Shown: one piece after another, positions 12,864-23,825 of the stretch | Layout of the letters: each line of letters begins with the position of its first letter | Numbering within the stretch: the stretch's first letter is position 1 | From: Pisolithus tinctorius | Lineage: Eukaryota > Basidiomycota > Agaricomycetes > Boletales > Pisolithaceae | Assembly (NCBI GenBank): GCA_024663395.1 | Contig: JANFAH010000021.1 | Coordinates: 1,168,662-1,232,661 of the forward strand | Direction of reading: 5' to 3' | DNA: 64,000 nucleotides | Position numbers and translations under genes: made by a program | Notes under the pieces: generated by a model | Seen by the model: only the letters and a program-made list of their open reading frames with translations | Told to the model about the DNA's origin: nothing | Database searches by the model: none

Positions 12864-15307
12864 CTATGCAACACTCATCAAGCTTCCGACAAAGGTCAAG
12901 ATCTAATCCAAGTGAGGTCAAGACACAAGCATGAGGACCTAAGGCTGACTTACCAAACGAGGCCGGACATCTACGATATCCTCCGGGACGAGGAAGATCA
13001 ATGCATTCATCTTTCTCGCGATGGAAATGGCCAATTTGGCTGATATTCACAAAGCCACATTTTAACGGTCCACCCACGAGGAGTAAGTCTATGACGTACC
13101 GTTTTGTCTTCGGTCTTCGTACGGACCAGTCTCACTGACGTTGATGACCAGCGCCGGATCAACGATGCCTGGTCTCAGTCCCTCAAGAACGTTGAGGAAG
13201 AACAGGCCAGTGGTAATCGAGGGGTCTTTGAATGACCGAATGGGACGGATGCCAGGCTTCCCCTTTTGAGCGGTGGTATTAGCCCACTTCAGCATCTCCG
13301 TGTCGCTTATGGGTCGGCCGGACCCTGATAGTGACATGAGGGTCTTGGTAATATTCATCCTGCAAACGAAGTATAAGTAGCTGTGCCTATCAGAGATCTG
13401 GAATAAAACTTACCTCATAAGCTGCCAAACAAGACCCAGGACGAGAGTTTTCTGCCCGTCGACGATGTCCGAACCTTGAATACCCACGAGGTGCATTCCA
13501 TTCTGCTTTCCGAGTTCGACAGCATAATTTGTATTCTCCACCTGCTTGAAACGGGAAAGCGTGCTCTGGTTCGGCTTCACACCGATATCCTCCTGCTCTC
13601 CGTCTTCTAGCATAGTAGGGGGAGGGGCTTGAGCACCTCCTCTGGGTTTCGACACCCGCCGCCAGACCACGGACCCCGGGAGAATCTTATCGAACGCTTG
13701 CAGGATGACCAATCCATCCTTGATGTTCTCAAACAAATTATAAACGCCAGGTTCAACCCCCAATGAATTAAGCCAGAGGGTGAACACTCGGGCCTCGCGC
13801 TCTCCTTCCGCATCAAAGTCTTCGACCACGCCATAGTCCTTCGCCTCCTGCTCGTCAAGAGGGTCCAAGCCGGGCCATGTATTAAATAGATTGGCGACGA
13901 ACGCAAGGTTCAAACGAGGGTTACCGGCAACAAGCGATGAGACAGTGAGGTACTTCCTGCAGTTGATCGCCGCGGCATTCTGCAGTACCTGTTCCGCACG
14001 TTGCCTAGTGTCCCTCGTCTGCAGAGGAGCGAGAGAACACTGTTCAGGTTTGAGTTGGTTGAGAAGGACAGTATAGTTTTCGCCATCGCAGACGTCACGA
14101 CTAAAGTTATTGACTCTAGCGATGGGTTGTGGTCAGATGCGTTAACTTGTAGTTACTGGAAAGCCATACCTTCTCTTCCAACCAGCGGCCTTCAAATGGT
14201 AGTTGAACCAACGCAGAAGGATTTGGTCCGGCGTAAGGCGAAGGAGATCATCAATGGTCTCTCCATCTTCACATAAACGGTACAGCTCTGGATGGAGTTT
14301 GATATCGACTTGTGCGAGAAGACCTCTGCGGATGATTTGCCAGATAAGCCCGAGGATCAGGTGCTCCCTCCCTTCAGCAATATCAGAGGGACCGATATTG
14401 ACGACGGAGCAACCTATAGCTTTGGCAGAGGTGATGACAATGTTGTTATTTTCCGTCATTTGAAACGCATTCAGTGGCTTGCGAGCGGTGGGTCTGTTCA
14501 GTACACGGGTATCGATAGTGTCCGGCACAGAGTCGTTGATGAGTTTACAGAGAATGAGACCGTCCCGACATTCGTCGAAGATTTGCATCGTCGCCGTCGG
14601 GATAGGGAACCGAGACCCAATATCCGGATCGTTTTCAATGACCTGAAACCCGTATGAGTGTCGGAAACTGGAACGATGCACAACTACGTACTCCATTGAT
14701 GTGATTCGTGAATTCCTTTCGTTCGTCCTCATTGATCGTATGACTGACGTTCGCATTTGACCCTTGGACTGTCACTTTTCCGGCTCTCGTGGTCAACACA
14801 GACGATTTTGACTGTGTTCGTAGCTTGACGTTGAGCTGAATGGGTCAGTGTGAGGTGTGCATGTGTGACATCATCGGAAGGGAAGACACACTTCGACCCA
14901 GTCTTCGAGCTCGACTTTGCCACTGGCGTCGACGGAAACATGCTTCAGCGTCTCACGGGCTTGATCGTATGATTCACCGCTGTTCTGGAGGACCTGCAAG
15001 ACAGAGCTCTTATCTACCCGTCCTGGAGTGTCGGTTTGGATCGCGCTAGAAATGATTTAATAATTCGATGTGGCGGGTAGATACAGACCGAAACGCACTT
15101 GAAGCGACTGATGAGATCGAACATCTCATCCTGAGTGACTTCGGGATGCTTTTTCTGTAGTCTGAGTGCCTGCATCGGCGACGATACGATGTTCGGTGGT
15201 GGTGAAGATGGCGGTGACGGTGACCCGGGTGTCGACGAGAATGATTGATTTGATCTGGGACGCCACTGCTTGACTGGCGTGCTGCGGGTGCCCGTCAACA
15301 TCACCAT
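12864..15307 (-). CDS. Fimbrin/plastin, actin-bundling protein (Sac6-like)
   Basis: Crosslinks actin filaments in patches and at hyphal tips. The N-terminal exon (start 15305-15307) is Ser/Pro-rich and then shows an EF-hand-like pair of helices (KHPEVTQDEMFDLISRFK, and later SVDASGKVELEDWVE). Four calponin-homology repeats follow across about 14,940-12,864. Marks are DGLILCKLINDSVPDTIDTR and HLILGLIWQIIRRGL in the first actin-binding domain, LLRWFNYHLKAAG in the second repeat, LWLNSLGVEPGVYNLFENIKDG and TLVLGLVWQLMR in the third, and KPGIRPIRSFKDPSI in the fourth. The last exon is tiny: after VRPRL and an intron, it reads ILTFVGSLMSVA and stops at 12864-12866, matching the usual fimbrin C-terminus. 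The gene appears intact, near the family's roughly 630 aa. Confidence 0.92.
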
Positions 15308-15560
15308 CGTTCAACTTGAATGGACTCAGCTGGTCAGTGGTACGTAGTACGTCCTCTCAAACTATACTATCACCCTATTTTTATAAGTACATGCTTACAG
15401 GCTGCGGAGCACGCAGCACCTGCGCCGGAACCCGGGTGGGCCCTTTGAAATTTCTGTTCTCATTAGCGCAGTCCTGGGCAGAGGGCAGCGTACTGCCTCG
15501 TTCACTGCACTGCGGACCCTTATTGTGGTGACCATACGGTCTGGTGCTTTGTCCAGGCAG
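15308..15560. other. Fimbrin upstream region
   Basis: About 250 bp between the fimbrin start codon and the beginning of the duplicated block. It should contain the fimbrin promoter. No convincing gene. Confidence 0.4.
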
Positions 15561-16515
15561 GCCTTCAGTATCTCGGACTCCAGCTCTTTCTCGAGGTTAC
15601 TCTAGCACCCTTAGAACTCAAGTCACCGTGGCTACTGACAGCCAAAGCCCAAGACGAAATTGATAGATTTCAACATAGGTGTTCATACGCAAAAGTACAG
15701 GAAATCGGCGATGCACGCATGATCAAGCAATGATGCGAAGGCTATCCAGACCGCCACTGTGGCTATTTCTTTGTTGTCGTTGTGCCAGTTTTCTTCGCTG
15801 TCGCCGAGCCAGCTTTCTTCACTGTCGTTGAGTCTGTTGATGGGGGTGTAAGTCATCGAGCATGTGGTTTGAGGGAATCACTGGCTATGCTTGGGGTACT
15901 TATGCGCATTGTTATTCATGGTTAGCCGTCTAGACGAAAAGTAACATGTCAGTGTCAACTGCCAACACCCACACGAGACATCGATGTGAGTACTTCTTCG
16001 ATTTCCCTTCACTTCGCGTTGCATATCAGCATCAAAGACGCGTCGAGATTGGATGATGTCTGTGACCTCACCTACTCTTAGGCTGCCTGGGTTTGGCGGG
16101 TGGGGCGGCGCACCTACAATAGCGACTAGCGGATCCACACCTGGTTGGAGCAAGAAAGATGATACCCACGTGCCACGGCAGTCCACGATCGTTATTTCGC
16201 TGGATACAAAAACGGCAAGTACGGAGCGTTGTTCATCCGAATAATCGCTACACGATATAGAATTACTGCCAAGATACGAGAAGCATCTGGTCAGCTTACT
16301 CCTGATCTTCGAAGGGCATGATCGATGGCAAGAGTGGTTTCAGGCTGAGCTGCGATGCCTCGACCAAGTTGGGAGTGTCCCCTCCTTATAGGGGAAGGCT
16401 GTACAGTGAGTAATCAAAGCAAGCGCCTGTTGGTCACTTTTGAGGTGTCGATCTCACGTCCTCGAGGCAGTAATAATGTGTCATACCCAGGCTGACATAT
16501 TATTCAGGACATCTG

Positions 16516-16935
16516 ATGCGGCAAGCTACATGCAATCAGCAGTGCACTCGTTACCAAGAAGCCTGGATGACCATTTATCTCTTCACTGCTCGTGATCAAC
16601 AAGGTAGCCGGCCATCGGATCGTGCGGGAGGACAGATGCAATTCACCTTGCAGCCGCTCGTGTTATTGACAGATGGTCTGCGTGAGCCCTCTGGGTTTCG
16701 ACCAATACCTGCAAAGATCCATCGACGCAAGTGGCGAAGTGACCTGATCTTACCTCTCCGAGTCGTTGATCACTTGAGTCATGTCAAACGAGGGTCGATT
16801 CCATCCATCAAGCTGTTTCGCGGAGGTAACAAACACGGTGATATGCCTATGGCAGCAAATGGTCTCATTAATCTAGAGTATGTGGTCAAGGAAGAACCTA
16901 CACCTCACCGCTCCCTTTGTGGGCACAAGGATTAG
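16516..16935 (+). CDS. Unidentified ORF in copy-A-specific segment
   Basis: A 139-codon open frame whose second half reads like a protein (RVVDHLSHVKRGSIPSIKLF, then GLINLEYVVKEEPTP). It lies in the stretch of copy A that has no visible partner in copy B, so it may belong to an insertion or to sequence lost from B. No domain was recognised. It could equally be chance. Confidence 0.22.
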   Translation: MRQATCNQQCTRYQEAWMTIYLFTARDQQGSRPSDRAGGQMQFTLQPLVLLTDGLREPSGFRPIPAKIHRRKWRSDLILPLRVVDHLSHVKRGSIPSIKLFRGGNKHGDMPMAANGLINLEYVVKEEPTPHRSLCGHKD

Positions 16936-18438
16936 GTCTCTGGCCTGGGAAACCCACCAACGTGATTGTCATTGGACTCGTCTGCTCCGATACAAGGCTT
17001 CTCAAACCACAGTATGACTCTGGGGTTCCTCTGTTTCATCAAGTACATAACTTAAGTTTGTGCATATTCCGCTAAAATCTTGACGGAGTCCTCACTTTTG
17101 TCATATACACGAGGCAGTGAGCTTCTTCGACACACAGCTATACAACCATTAGAAGTAAGGTCGAAAATGGTATTTCGACTGTGGTATAGGGTTCCCGGAA
17201 ACTAGCAAAGAACTTGGAGACCGATTGTATTTCACAATCTAATGGCGAGTGGTCTCAGTAGTGATACAGTTAGCTACTAGGAGTACTCACCCAAGACGCG
17301 GCCTTACTGATCCAACATGACCACGGAGGTTGGAGCAACCCAGCGGTGGTGGGCCATCTTCGCGTCTGGCCCGATGCGTATAGCAGCTGGAAACAGAAAA
17401 CCGCAGAAGAATGGATTTACATGGCAAGGGGGTGTAACAGATGGTGATGAGCGGGGGACAGCAACGATAGCGTGAACGGAGAGTAATTGCAAGTCCTACC
17501 TGATAGATCTCAATTCTCGACATAATCCTAGTAGCGTCATGTAATGATTGAGGTGTGAGCTCGTTTCTGGCTACTTCCGTCCGTCCGTACAGCGGGTCCT
17601 GTATTATCGTCATCAGCCAAATTCATCGTTTAAATCAACAACTGGTGAGTGGGATCTTCGCTACACGGAGCCCATTCCTAACAGAAACCCTAGCGCTCAC
17701 GACCATGACGGGGTCGATCCTCGCCTTGCTGCATACGCGGGGCAGTGAACTCCCTCACAATACCACTATGAGGTAGGTACAAATGCGTAGGACTCTCATG
17801 TCGTGAAGCGATGCACCTGTGTGGGCATAGTGAGCGAAGCCGTAAAGTAGAGCTGCCCTGACTGTGTGAGATACATGAAAACAGGCATGAGATTCAAAAA
17901 AAGTGCCAGTCCATGAGTCCGATGACAAGTGACTGCACGGCTGATGGAATCTAAATTCTTAGTGATTGAAGTGCCCACTCGCTACACGTCCACAGGCATC
18001 TAGTGCGACTGAATGGATTAGAGAGACCCAGCGATAGCGCAGAGAGGATTGGTAGGACTCAAAAACCGGTTCTGCTCCGCAATCTTATAAGAGGTAGATT
18101 CAGGGTCATAAAATAACGCACCAATTGAAGTACCCACCCCCTGTGAACCCTGGCTCATTTAGTGCCATAGCACGCATCGAAAGAGCCCACGATCACAAGG
18201 CGTTTCCTCCTCTGAAGGCAAAAGGGACGACGAGAAGGGTAATTGGAGGATCGACGTACACTGCAAGTCGACTGTCGCGTGTTGTTGCCATACTGTAAAC
18301 TTGGAACGCATGCCAACGATGAGCTGGGAGCAGGGATTGCCAAAGACGATCTGCTAGCTGTTTCTATTTGCCGGAGGGTGCGTTAGAATGGTCGACAATG
18401 TCGCTCGGTTGTGACCCACACCTTCTTAAAGCCTAGAA
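16936..18438. other. Copy A stretch without a recognised gene
   Basis: Only short, overlapping frames in both directions. Parts from about 17,600 on resemble copy B near 28,100-28,880 (for example ATGCGTAGGACTCTCATG against ATGCGTAGCACCATCAG), with indels that break any shared frame. Confidence 0.4.
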
Positions 18439-19355
18439 CTACAAATTTGAACTCTCCCCCACCCCGCTCGTAAGAGTACCCTCCCAGGCGGATCCCCAGA
18501 AATGGATAGAGAGATGTCCCTCCCCCAGCTCCTGTATTCTTCCAACCCCCCATGTTAAAACGACGGGAGCGCAAAGGCGACACTGCAAATAGGGAAGGGT
18601 GAGGGGGCTGGGCCTGCGACAGTGAAAGATGCGGCCGCCGGTTTGGAGGGAAGGGGGAGACATGGAGTACTGTGGTTTGGAGGACTCGTGGACCTTTGAC
18701 GAAGTGGGATGTGAAAATTTTAGGCGGGATTGTGGCCAAGTGTGGCATGTCAAGTTTACGGGCACGAAATTTCCTGCCTACTTCGCAGGATCATGCGAGT
18801 GACCTCCAGAAAAGAAAACACCGCATACTTCGCTCTCAACGAGGGGGGAGGGGTGAATGACTGTATTGTCGTTGTCAGAAGAGGTGTTTGTCTGTTTATC
18901 AGGTCCACCAATCGAAGTCGTTACATTCAATTTGCGGAGTTCGAGCGAGGGTCAGCAGACCCACACCACTTCCGCGTAAGACCACTCCAGCCCACGTATT
19001 TGACGTCTTGAATATACCAGCACCTCTTGGGAACTTGCAGCGGCTGTCACTTCAATCGCGATGCCGGGCCTTATCTCGTTGAAGCATTGGGTGCATGGCA
19101 AATGCACATTGGAGACTCCTGGGGAACTTCATCGCACACATCAAATCTTCGGATTTTCGAGTCGACCATCTGCACGCGATAGCGCATGTCAGCAACTTTA
19201 ACGTCAGGAAGGGGGTCACCGAAGTCCTGTTCAGCTCCGGTTGGGTGCGCTTCATGGCAGACGCCATGGCGGTAAATTCCAGTAACTTCGCTATGGAGAA
19301 TATGCGGGTCTGGCTCATCGCAGAACTTACTTAACGAACGCCAACACACTGGCAC
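18439..19355 (-). pseudogene. Copy A version of a minus-strand ORF family, broken
   Basis: Minus-strand frames 19,071-19,355 and 18,439-18,765 match parts of the uninterrupted 347-codon frame in copy B (28,910-29,953). Shared strings include SKFCDEPDP, DFGDPLPDVKVA and YRVQMVDSK. Copy A is broken by frame changes. A conserved GTAAGTTCTGCGATGAG near the N-terminal part could be a splice donor, so the open frame may not be the true product. Function unknown. Confidence 0.3.
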
Positions 19356-19683
19356 CTTCTATTTCAGCTTGACCCTTCATAAGGGCGGACATGACAACTG
19401 GTCAAGGGCAGTACCCATTACGAGTCCCACAGGCGCAGCATGACTAGTGAGTGTCTCGGTTCACTCAAACACACCAGTCGGAGGCACGATCGAATGAGGG
19501 TACTGACGCAGTCTGGGTTGACAGACAGATTTCCCGCTGGGATTTTTCCCCTGGACAGTTTCTTCGCAGTACTCGTCTTCTACCCACACGAAAGGGGATG
19601 AAAGAATCTTTGTGGCATTTGAGGACACACGCTGAGTTGCACTCCAAGCTCATGATGATGGTGAGCGACTTGCCTTGACTTTA

Positions 19684-19724
19684 GCGTGACGTGACATACC
19701 CCTTTTTCGCATGTCACGTCACGC
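19684..19724. promoter_or_regulatory. Perfect 14-bp inverted repeat with TGACGTGA arms (copy A)
   Basis: Arm GCGTGACGTGACAT at 19,684-19,697 and its exact reverse complement at 19,711-19,724, with a 13-nt C/T-rich loop. It occurs at the corresponding place in copy B (perfect) and copy C (degenerate), 729-774 bp upstream of the small four-exon gene. Each arm carries a TGACGTG core of the kind bound by fungal bZIP factors. It could also act as a hairpin in RNA. Confidence 0.6.
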
Positions 19725-20412
19725 AACTTCGGACTCGGCTGACTATCGCGTTTGCAGCAGCGCACTGCAGGATGGAGTATGGCACGTATATGGGCAAGCA
19801 CCGTATACAGAGAGGAGAGCTTACGATGATATTTCGTCATGCGGTCGGGTTTTGGCCAGAGCCAGAGGATCCAGTAAGGTGTAATCCCACTTGGTACAGC
19901 TGGCACCAGCCCGGAAGCAAACTGCTGTGCCATTCGAGGTTAGCGATAACGACGGTCAGAGACTTCGATCATGAGAGACCCACGATATGATCTCAGGAAA
20001 GCTCGTGTTGCAAGGTCGTTCCGGAAAGATAGTCAAGTGGTCTGGTGTGATCGTTGACGTCGCTCCGAATCTCTGGCAATAGAGGGAACTTGGAGTCCAA
20101 CTTATCCCTCGCATTGGATTTGAACGTGGCCAGGATTTTCCGGGTGCCACTACGGAAACAGCTTGTGTATGTGGACCCACTGCATGGTACTTGAAATGTC
20201 AATTCGGATAAGCGCCAGCGCCGCCGCCGGGCTCCCTCTCCCTGTCGGAGTCCCAGATTTACACGACCTCAGTTTTTGCATGCATAGTTCCTTTTTCCCC
20301 TTGCTATTGAGTATTCCAACCTCGCTCGGCTGCCTAAATTTTAGGCGTCGCGTGGGGTTTGTGGTATCTTCTTCTTTTCTTTCTTTCGCTTTGCAGTTTT
20401 TTTTCGTGCTTG

Positions 20413-20905
20413 ATGGATTCAGGCAGACTGCCCTCGTACAGGTCCTCGTACTTATTCAGGTTCCATCCGTATACAAGGGTCAGGCCCTCTGCTCGCGAGA
20501 GAGTGACGGTAGGTGCTAGCACCAGTACACGACTCGTTACTTGGGAATGCTGATGGTGACTAGGCCGTGGTGTACGCGTCTGACGACAACAGCCCTTTGT
20601 CTGACGAAGAAGGCTTTATCCCGTCGTATCAAACTGTCGTTTCTGATTCCGTGGGGTCTTAATCACATTCCCAATATCCATGTGCTCATCTCCTTGGCTC
20701 CAGAATCCCTCTAGCATCATTGCTCGGAACCTGGACGATGCTGTCAACGTCATGCACTCCGTCGATGCGCCCCGGCGGAAACTGAGCACGTCCACCGTAG
20801 TGATAGTAAGTACAACTACTTTCATCGCAGGATGAACGAGATTCAGGATGCATTGCCTAGGATCTATCGTTGTTTATGTGTCGCAAGCCGTCCTCTGCCG
20901 CTTGA
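20413..20905 (+). CDS. Small four-exon gene of unknown function, copy A (109 aa)
   Basis: Predicted exons 20413-20508, 20564-20650, 20704-20805 and 20861-20905 (96/87/102/45 nt), all joined in phase 0, ending in TGA. The same four lengths and the same phase hold in copies B and C with no indel in the coding parts. The product is a small basic-then-acidic protein: exon 1 contains SSYLFRFHPY and PSARERV; exon 2 is acidic (SDDNSPLSDEEGFIPSYQT); exon 3 holds ARNLDDAVN and DAPRRKLST; exon 4 ends with a short tail LFMCRKP. No signal peptide, membrane span or known domain was recognised. The second donor here is GTGGGG, weaker than GTAAGG in copy B, so copy A may splice poorly. A pyrimidine-rich stretch lies just upstream of the ATG. 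Confidence 0.62.
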
Positions 20906-21740
20906 CCGTGAGCACGACGGGCTGATGACAGAGTTGATGGAACAGCTTCTATCTCATTTCGTGCCCTTGCGACGTTCATCCCATACCCACTTTTCCTTCG
21001 TCTAATCCTTCCTTTCGTCTAGCAACTTAAGATCTCCGAACCACCGGTGTATGCAGTAAATCCACAGATTAATATATACGGCTATCGTCAAACGTTTACG
21101 GTTCGGTTTAAGGGCGTCTCCTTATACCCATTGAGCCGCTGTAACCCAGAGATGTACTGGCGGGAGGTCGGATTTGTCCTATCAAGTTGGGTATGGAAAT
21201 CGAAAGGTGATAAGTTATTGACTAGGGTGAGTGATAGAAGTAATGAACGACTAGATCTGGAACAGAGGTGATAAGACGGTAAGATACACAATACAAGGGA
21301 AGCGATCATGGAATGAAACTGGCAATACGTGAAGGGGGACTAGCTACAGGAGCGTGACGGTGTGAAACCAACTTGTGGTATGTACTATTCCACACTAACT
21401 CATTCCGCAATATGTCCCATACTTATTGTTCGACTGTCTAGGAATTCCGTTCCAGGGTCAAAGGCGTCATATTACCCCCGTTGGTTCTGGCATTCATTCA
21501 CGAAATGGCGGCACCCAAGAGGTTGGTGACTGACAACTCTTCAATGACGAAGAACAGAGCGGACAGATCCACATCCTTAGTGGTACTCCGTGTGCAGCAC
21601 TTGTGTCGTAAAGTGGCCCAATGCCGTGCGCCGTGTCGTGCTTGATAGCGGACGAGTGCACGACCCATGACCAGATATGGGGAGGCACACCCCAAATGCG
21701 AGGTCACCTCATATCCAATCGGCTGGTCTCCGTCTGGTAT
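20906..21740. other. Copy A spacer between small gene and ferric reductase remnant
   Basis: Similar to copy B 31,416-32,190 but with many indels. Short frames in both strands are not conserved as protein between A and B. A transmembrane half of a ferric reductase would be expected here if the downstream remnant were a whole gene; I do not see one. Confidence 0.4.
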
Positions 21741-21749
21741 ACCTGAGCC

Positions 21750-22616
21750 CTTGGTGACGCGAACCATGATTCCGGAGTTGAGGTTGGATGCGGGCCGGCG
21801 ATCGGGACAACACGTTCAGATACGTATCCTATCAAGTGTGATGGGTTGGATTGGCTGGGCTGAGGTACACCCATTTACGATCGCGAGCGTAACGAAGGTC
21901 CCTAAACAGCTCGTGCTATTGTGTGAAAATCCCGGTGGTTGGACGAAGATGTTGTACAAGATGGCAAAAGTGCCCGGGTATGGTTCCGAGGTTGAAGACA
22001 GGCTGTGTGGTCAGTGTCTGTTGTCATTGTAGAGGGAGGTAGATTAATGGCAATTGATACGCAGGAAAACCTCACAAGCTATTCTACGGTGGTGTTTGTT
22101 TCAGGGGGAGCAGGACAGGTATGTTGTACGATGTCATAAACCTGTACAATGCTCAATGATGGTCACAGGGAGATTTAGATCTGGGTGCGAGCAGAGCGAA
22201 GGTCATAGAACTCTTCAAGACCCGAAACCCCTGTACGTCTATCTCCATCCAAATTATCCTTTTCTCTCTCAAGGAAAGTGTCTCAGCATTTTTGACACTT
22301 TCCCTACCGCAATTCACTCCTGTCCCGCAACAGAGCACCTACACACCATTACACATTTCTTCGCATTATGCTTTAGCCGTGAAAGTAAGTCTTTCCCGGG
22401 GGTTACCTTGACACCCAGCTGTCCTCAGATCAGCAAGGTACTAGATGGGGTTATCCGGCGCACGAGCATGAATCTAGAGTGAAGACATCGGTGGACACCA
22501 CTGGTGTCGTGGGTGTATGTGGCCCCGTTCGACTGGGCGAGGAGGTTGCGCAGGTTGTTTCGTCCGCCGACGCCAGTTGGCGACTGGAGGTTGGTGCGAT
22601 CGAGATCCATGAATAG
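21750..22616 (+). pseudogene. Ferric reductase (FRE/NOX-type) C-terminal remnant, copy A
   Basis: Pieces of the FAD/NAD half of a ferric-chelate reductase are present in order. They are: a segment with GQHVQIRIL and then the FAD-binding hallmark HPFTIAS (about 21,800-21,890) followed by LVLLCENPGGWTKMLY; the NAD-binding start STVVFVSGGAGQ (about 22,080-22,120); and the C-terminus GVCGPVRLGEEVAQVV ending at a stop at 22,614-22,616. Between these pieces the frame is broken and the expected GSGIT helix region is degraded. The heme-binding membrane domain (about 300 residues) is absent upstream. This is a decayed, 5'-truncated gene; a few of the gaps could be introns, but not all. Confidence 0.72.
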
Positions 22617-23773
22617 TAAACTCTGTTATTATTTGGTGTATGTCACTGACTATTCCTCACTTGAAAGAAGGTTTGGCTGGCGACTAAAGTACTGAGGTGT
22701 CTATATCAGGCAAGTTTGCCGCTTGAAAAAAGTGACCACCTTCGGAGACCTTTACCGTGACATTGGGCCGCTGGAATTCAATAGAAGTATAGCATTGGAG
22801 TTGGACAGACCTAGAGAAGATGTTCCATGTAGACTAATAAAAACAATTTCCATTCCTTCCAGGATCATGGGATCTGATTCTCACCGGTAACGTATGCATG
22901 TTACAGTAAATGATAAATCCTATGTGGTCAACCATTGAGGGTGTTCTACGATCCCAAAAGTCAGCCGGACCAATACAGTAGTCGTACGACCTTATCTTTC
23001 TTGTTCGATTCCGGTGGCGCTACCGAACTCCGAAGGTGGTTCGCTTTTTTGCGAAACTTTCCCACGCAATTCCACTCCATCCGCTGATCTCTTTCTGGGC
23101 TTTCCACTAGCTCCACATTCCCGACCCCTGATGACGGGCACTTTTGCGTCACAGGTGAAGTGGTGAGGAGTGATGTTCGGGGGTCGGGTTTGACTTGGGG
23201 TGTTGCACTACGGTCGTGAACTTCCTCGGTACTGCTCCAATAGGGTTTGCTACACGTAGCTGAGTAAATATCGCTTCACTTGATCATCAATATTCTTCCT
23301 ATGACTGTCCTCTTAGGGTGAGAGTAGCGTTTGCTCAAAAACATGGGTGGCGAGGGGGCGTTGACGGAGATCTTCGACGGAGATCTTTGATTACGCAGCT
23401 CCACCGTGTAAACTAGCAGTATCCTGTGGCTCGGAAACTGGGTATGAGCGGACAGTTGCATATCGGCCTATGGCATAAAGCTCACTGCCGCTCTAAGCCA
23501 GAACGTCTGATCCGACGACTGCATTTTTCTGGAATCTCCTGCTTGCAATCCTCGATGACCCTCTACCAGAGACTGCGGGAGGAGCGTGGTTCCATCAGTT
23601 CATTGCCAGATAGGCGTGTCGGAACCGGTCAAGAGGAGCTCTGTATAACCAGTCGAATCGGAAAACGCGCGCAACACCAGCGCAATCCTCAATTTCAACT
23701 TGCTGTTCCTTTCCTCGGTAGCCGCTTGTGCCTAGTGGCTGAATTTTCGTTGATGGGAATGGCAGAGACGCGA
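22617..23773. other. Spacer between ferric reductase remnant and MFS gene, copy A
   Basis: A plus-strand frame at 23,426-23,794 (122 codons) is not preserved in copy B, where the matching sequence has several indels, so I do not call it. The last part is the promoter region of the MFS gene. Confidence 0.4.
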
Positions 23774-23780
23774 TATAAAA
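23774..23780 (+). promoter_or_regulatory. TATA box of MFS gene A
   Basis: TATAAAA in the context GATATAAAATGCACC, 52 nt upstream of the predicted ATG. The identical box and the identical 52-nt distance are found in copy B. Confidence 0.65.
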
Positions 23781-23825
23781 TGCACCTATTGTGATGGCAG
23801 GAGTGCCAGGTTATCGGTCAAAGCC

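Noticed and set aside
21047..21271. 74-codon plus-strand ORF downstream of small gene A
   Set aside because: Frame not kept in copy B (31,600-31,845) because of indels.
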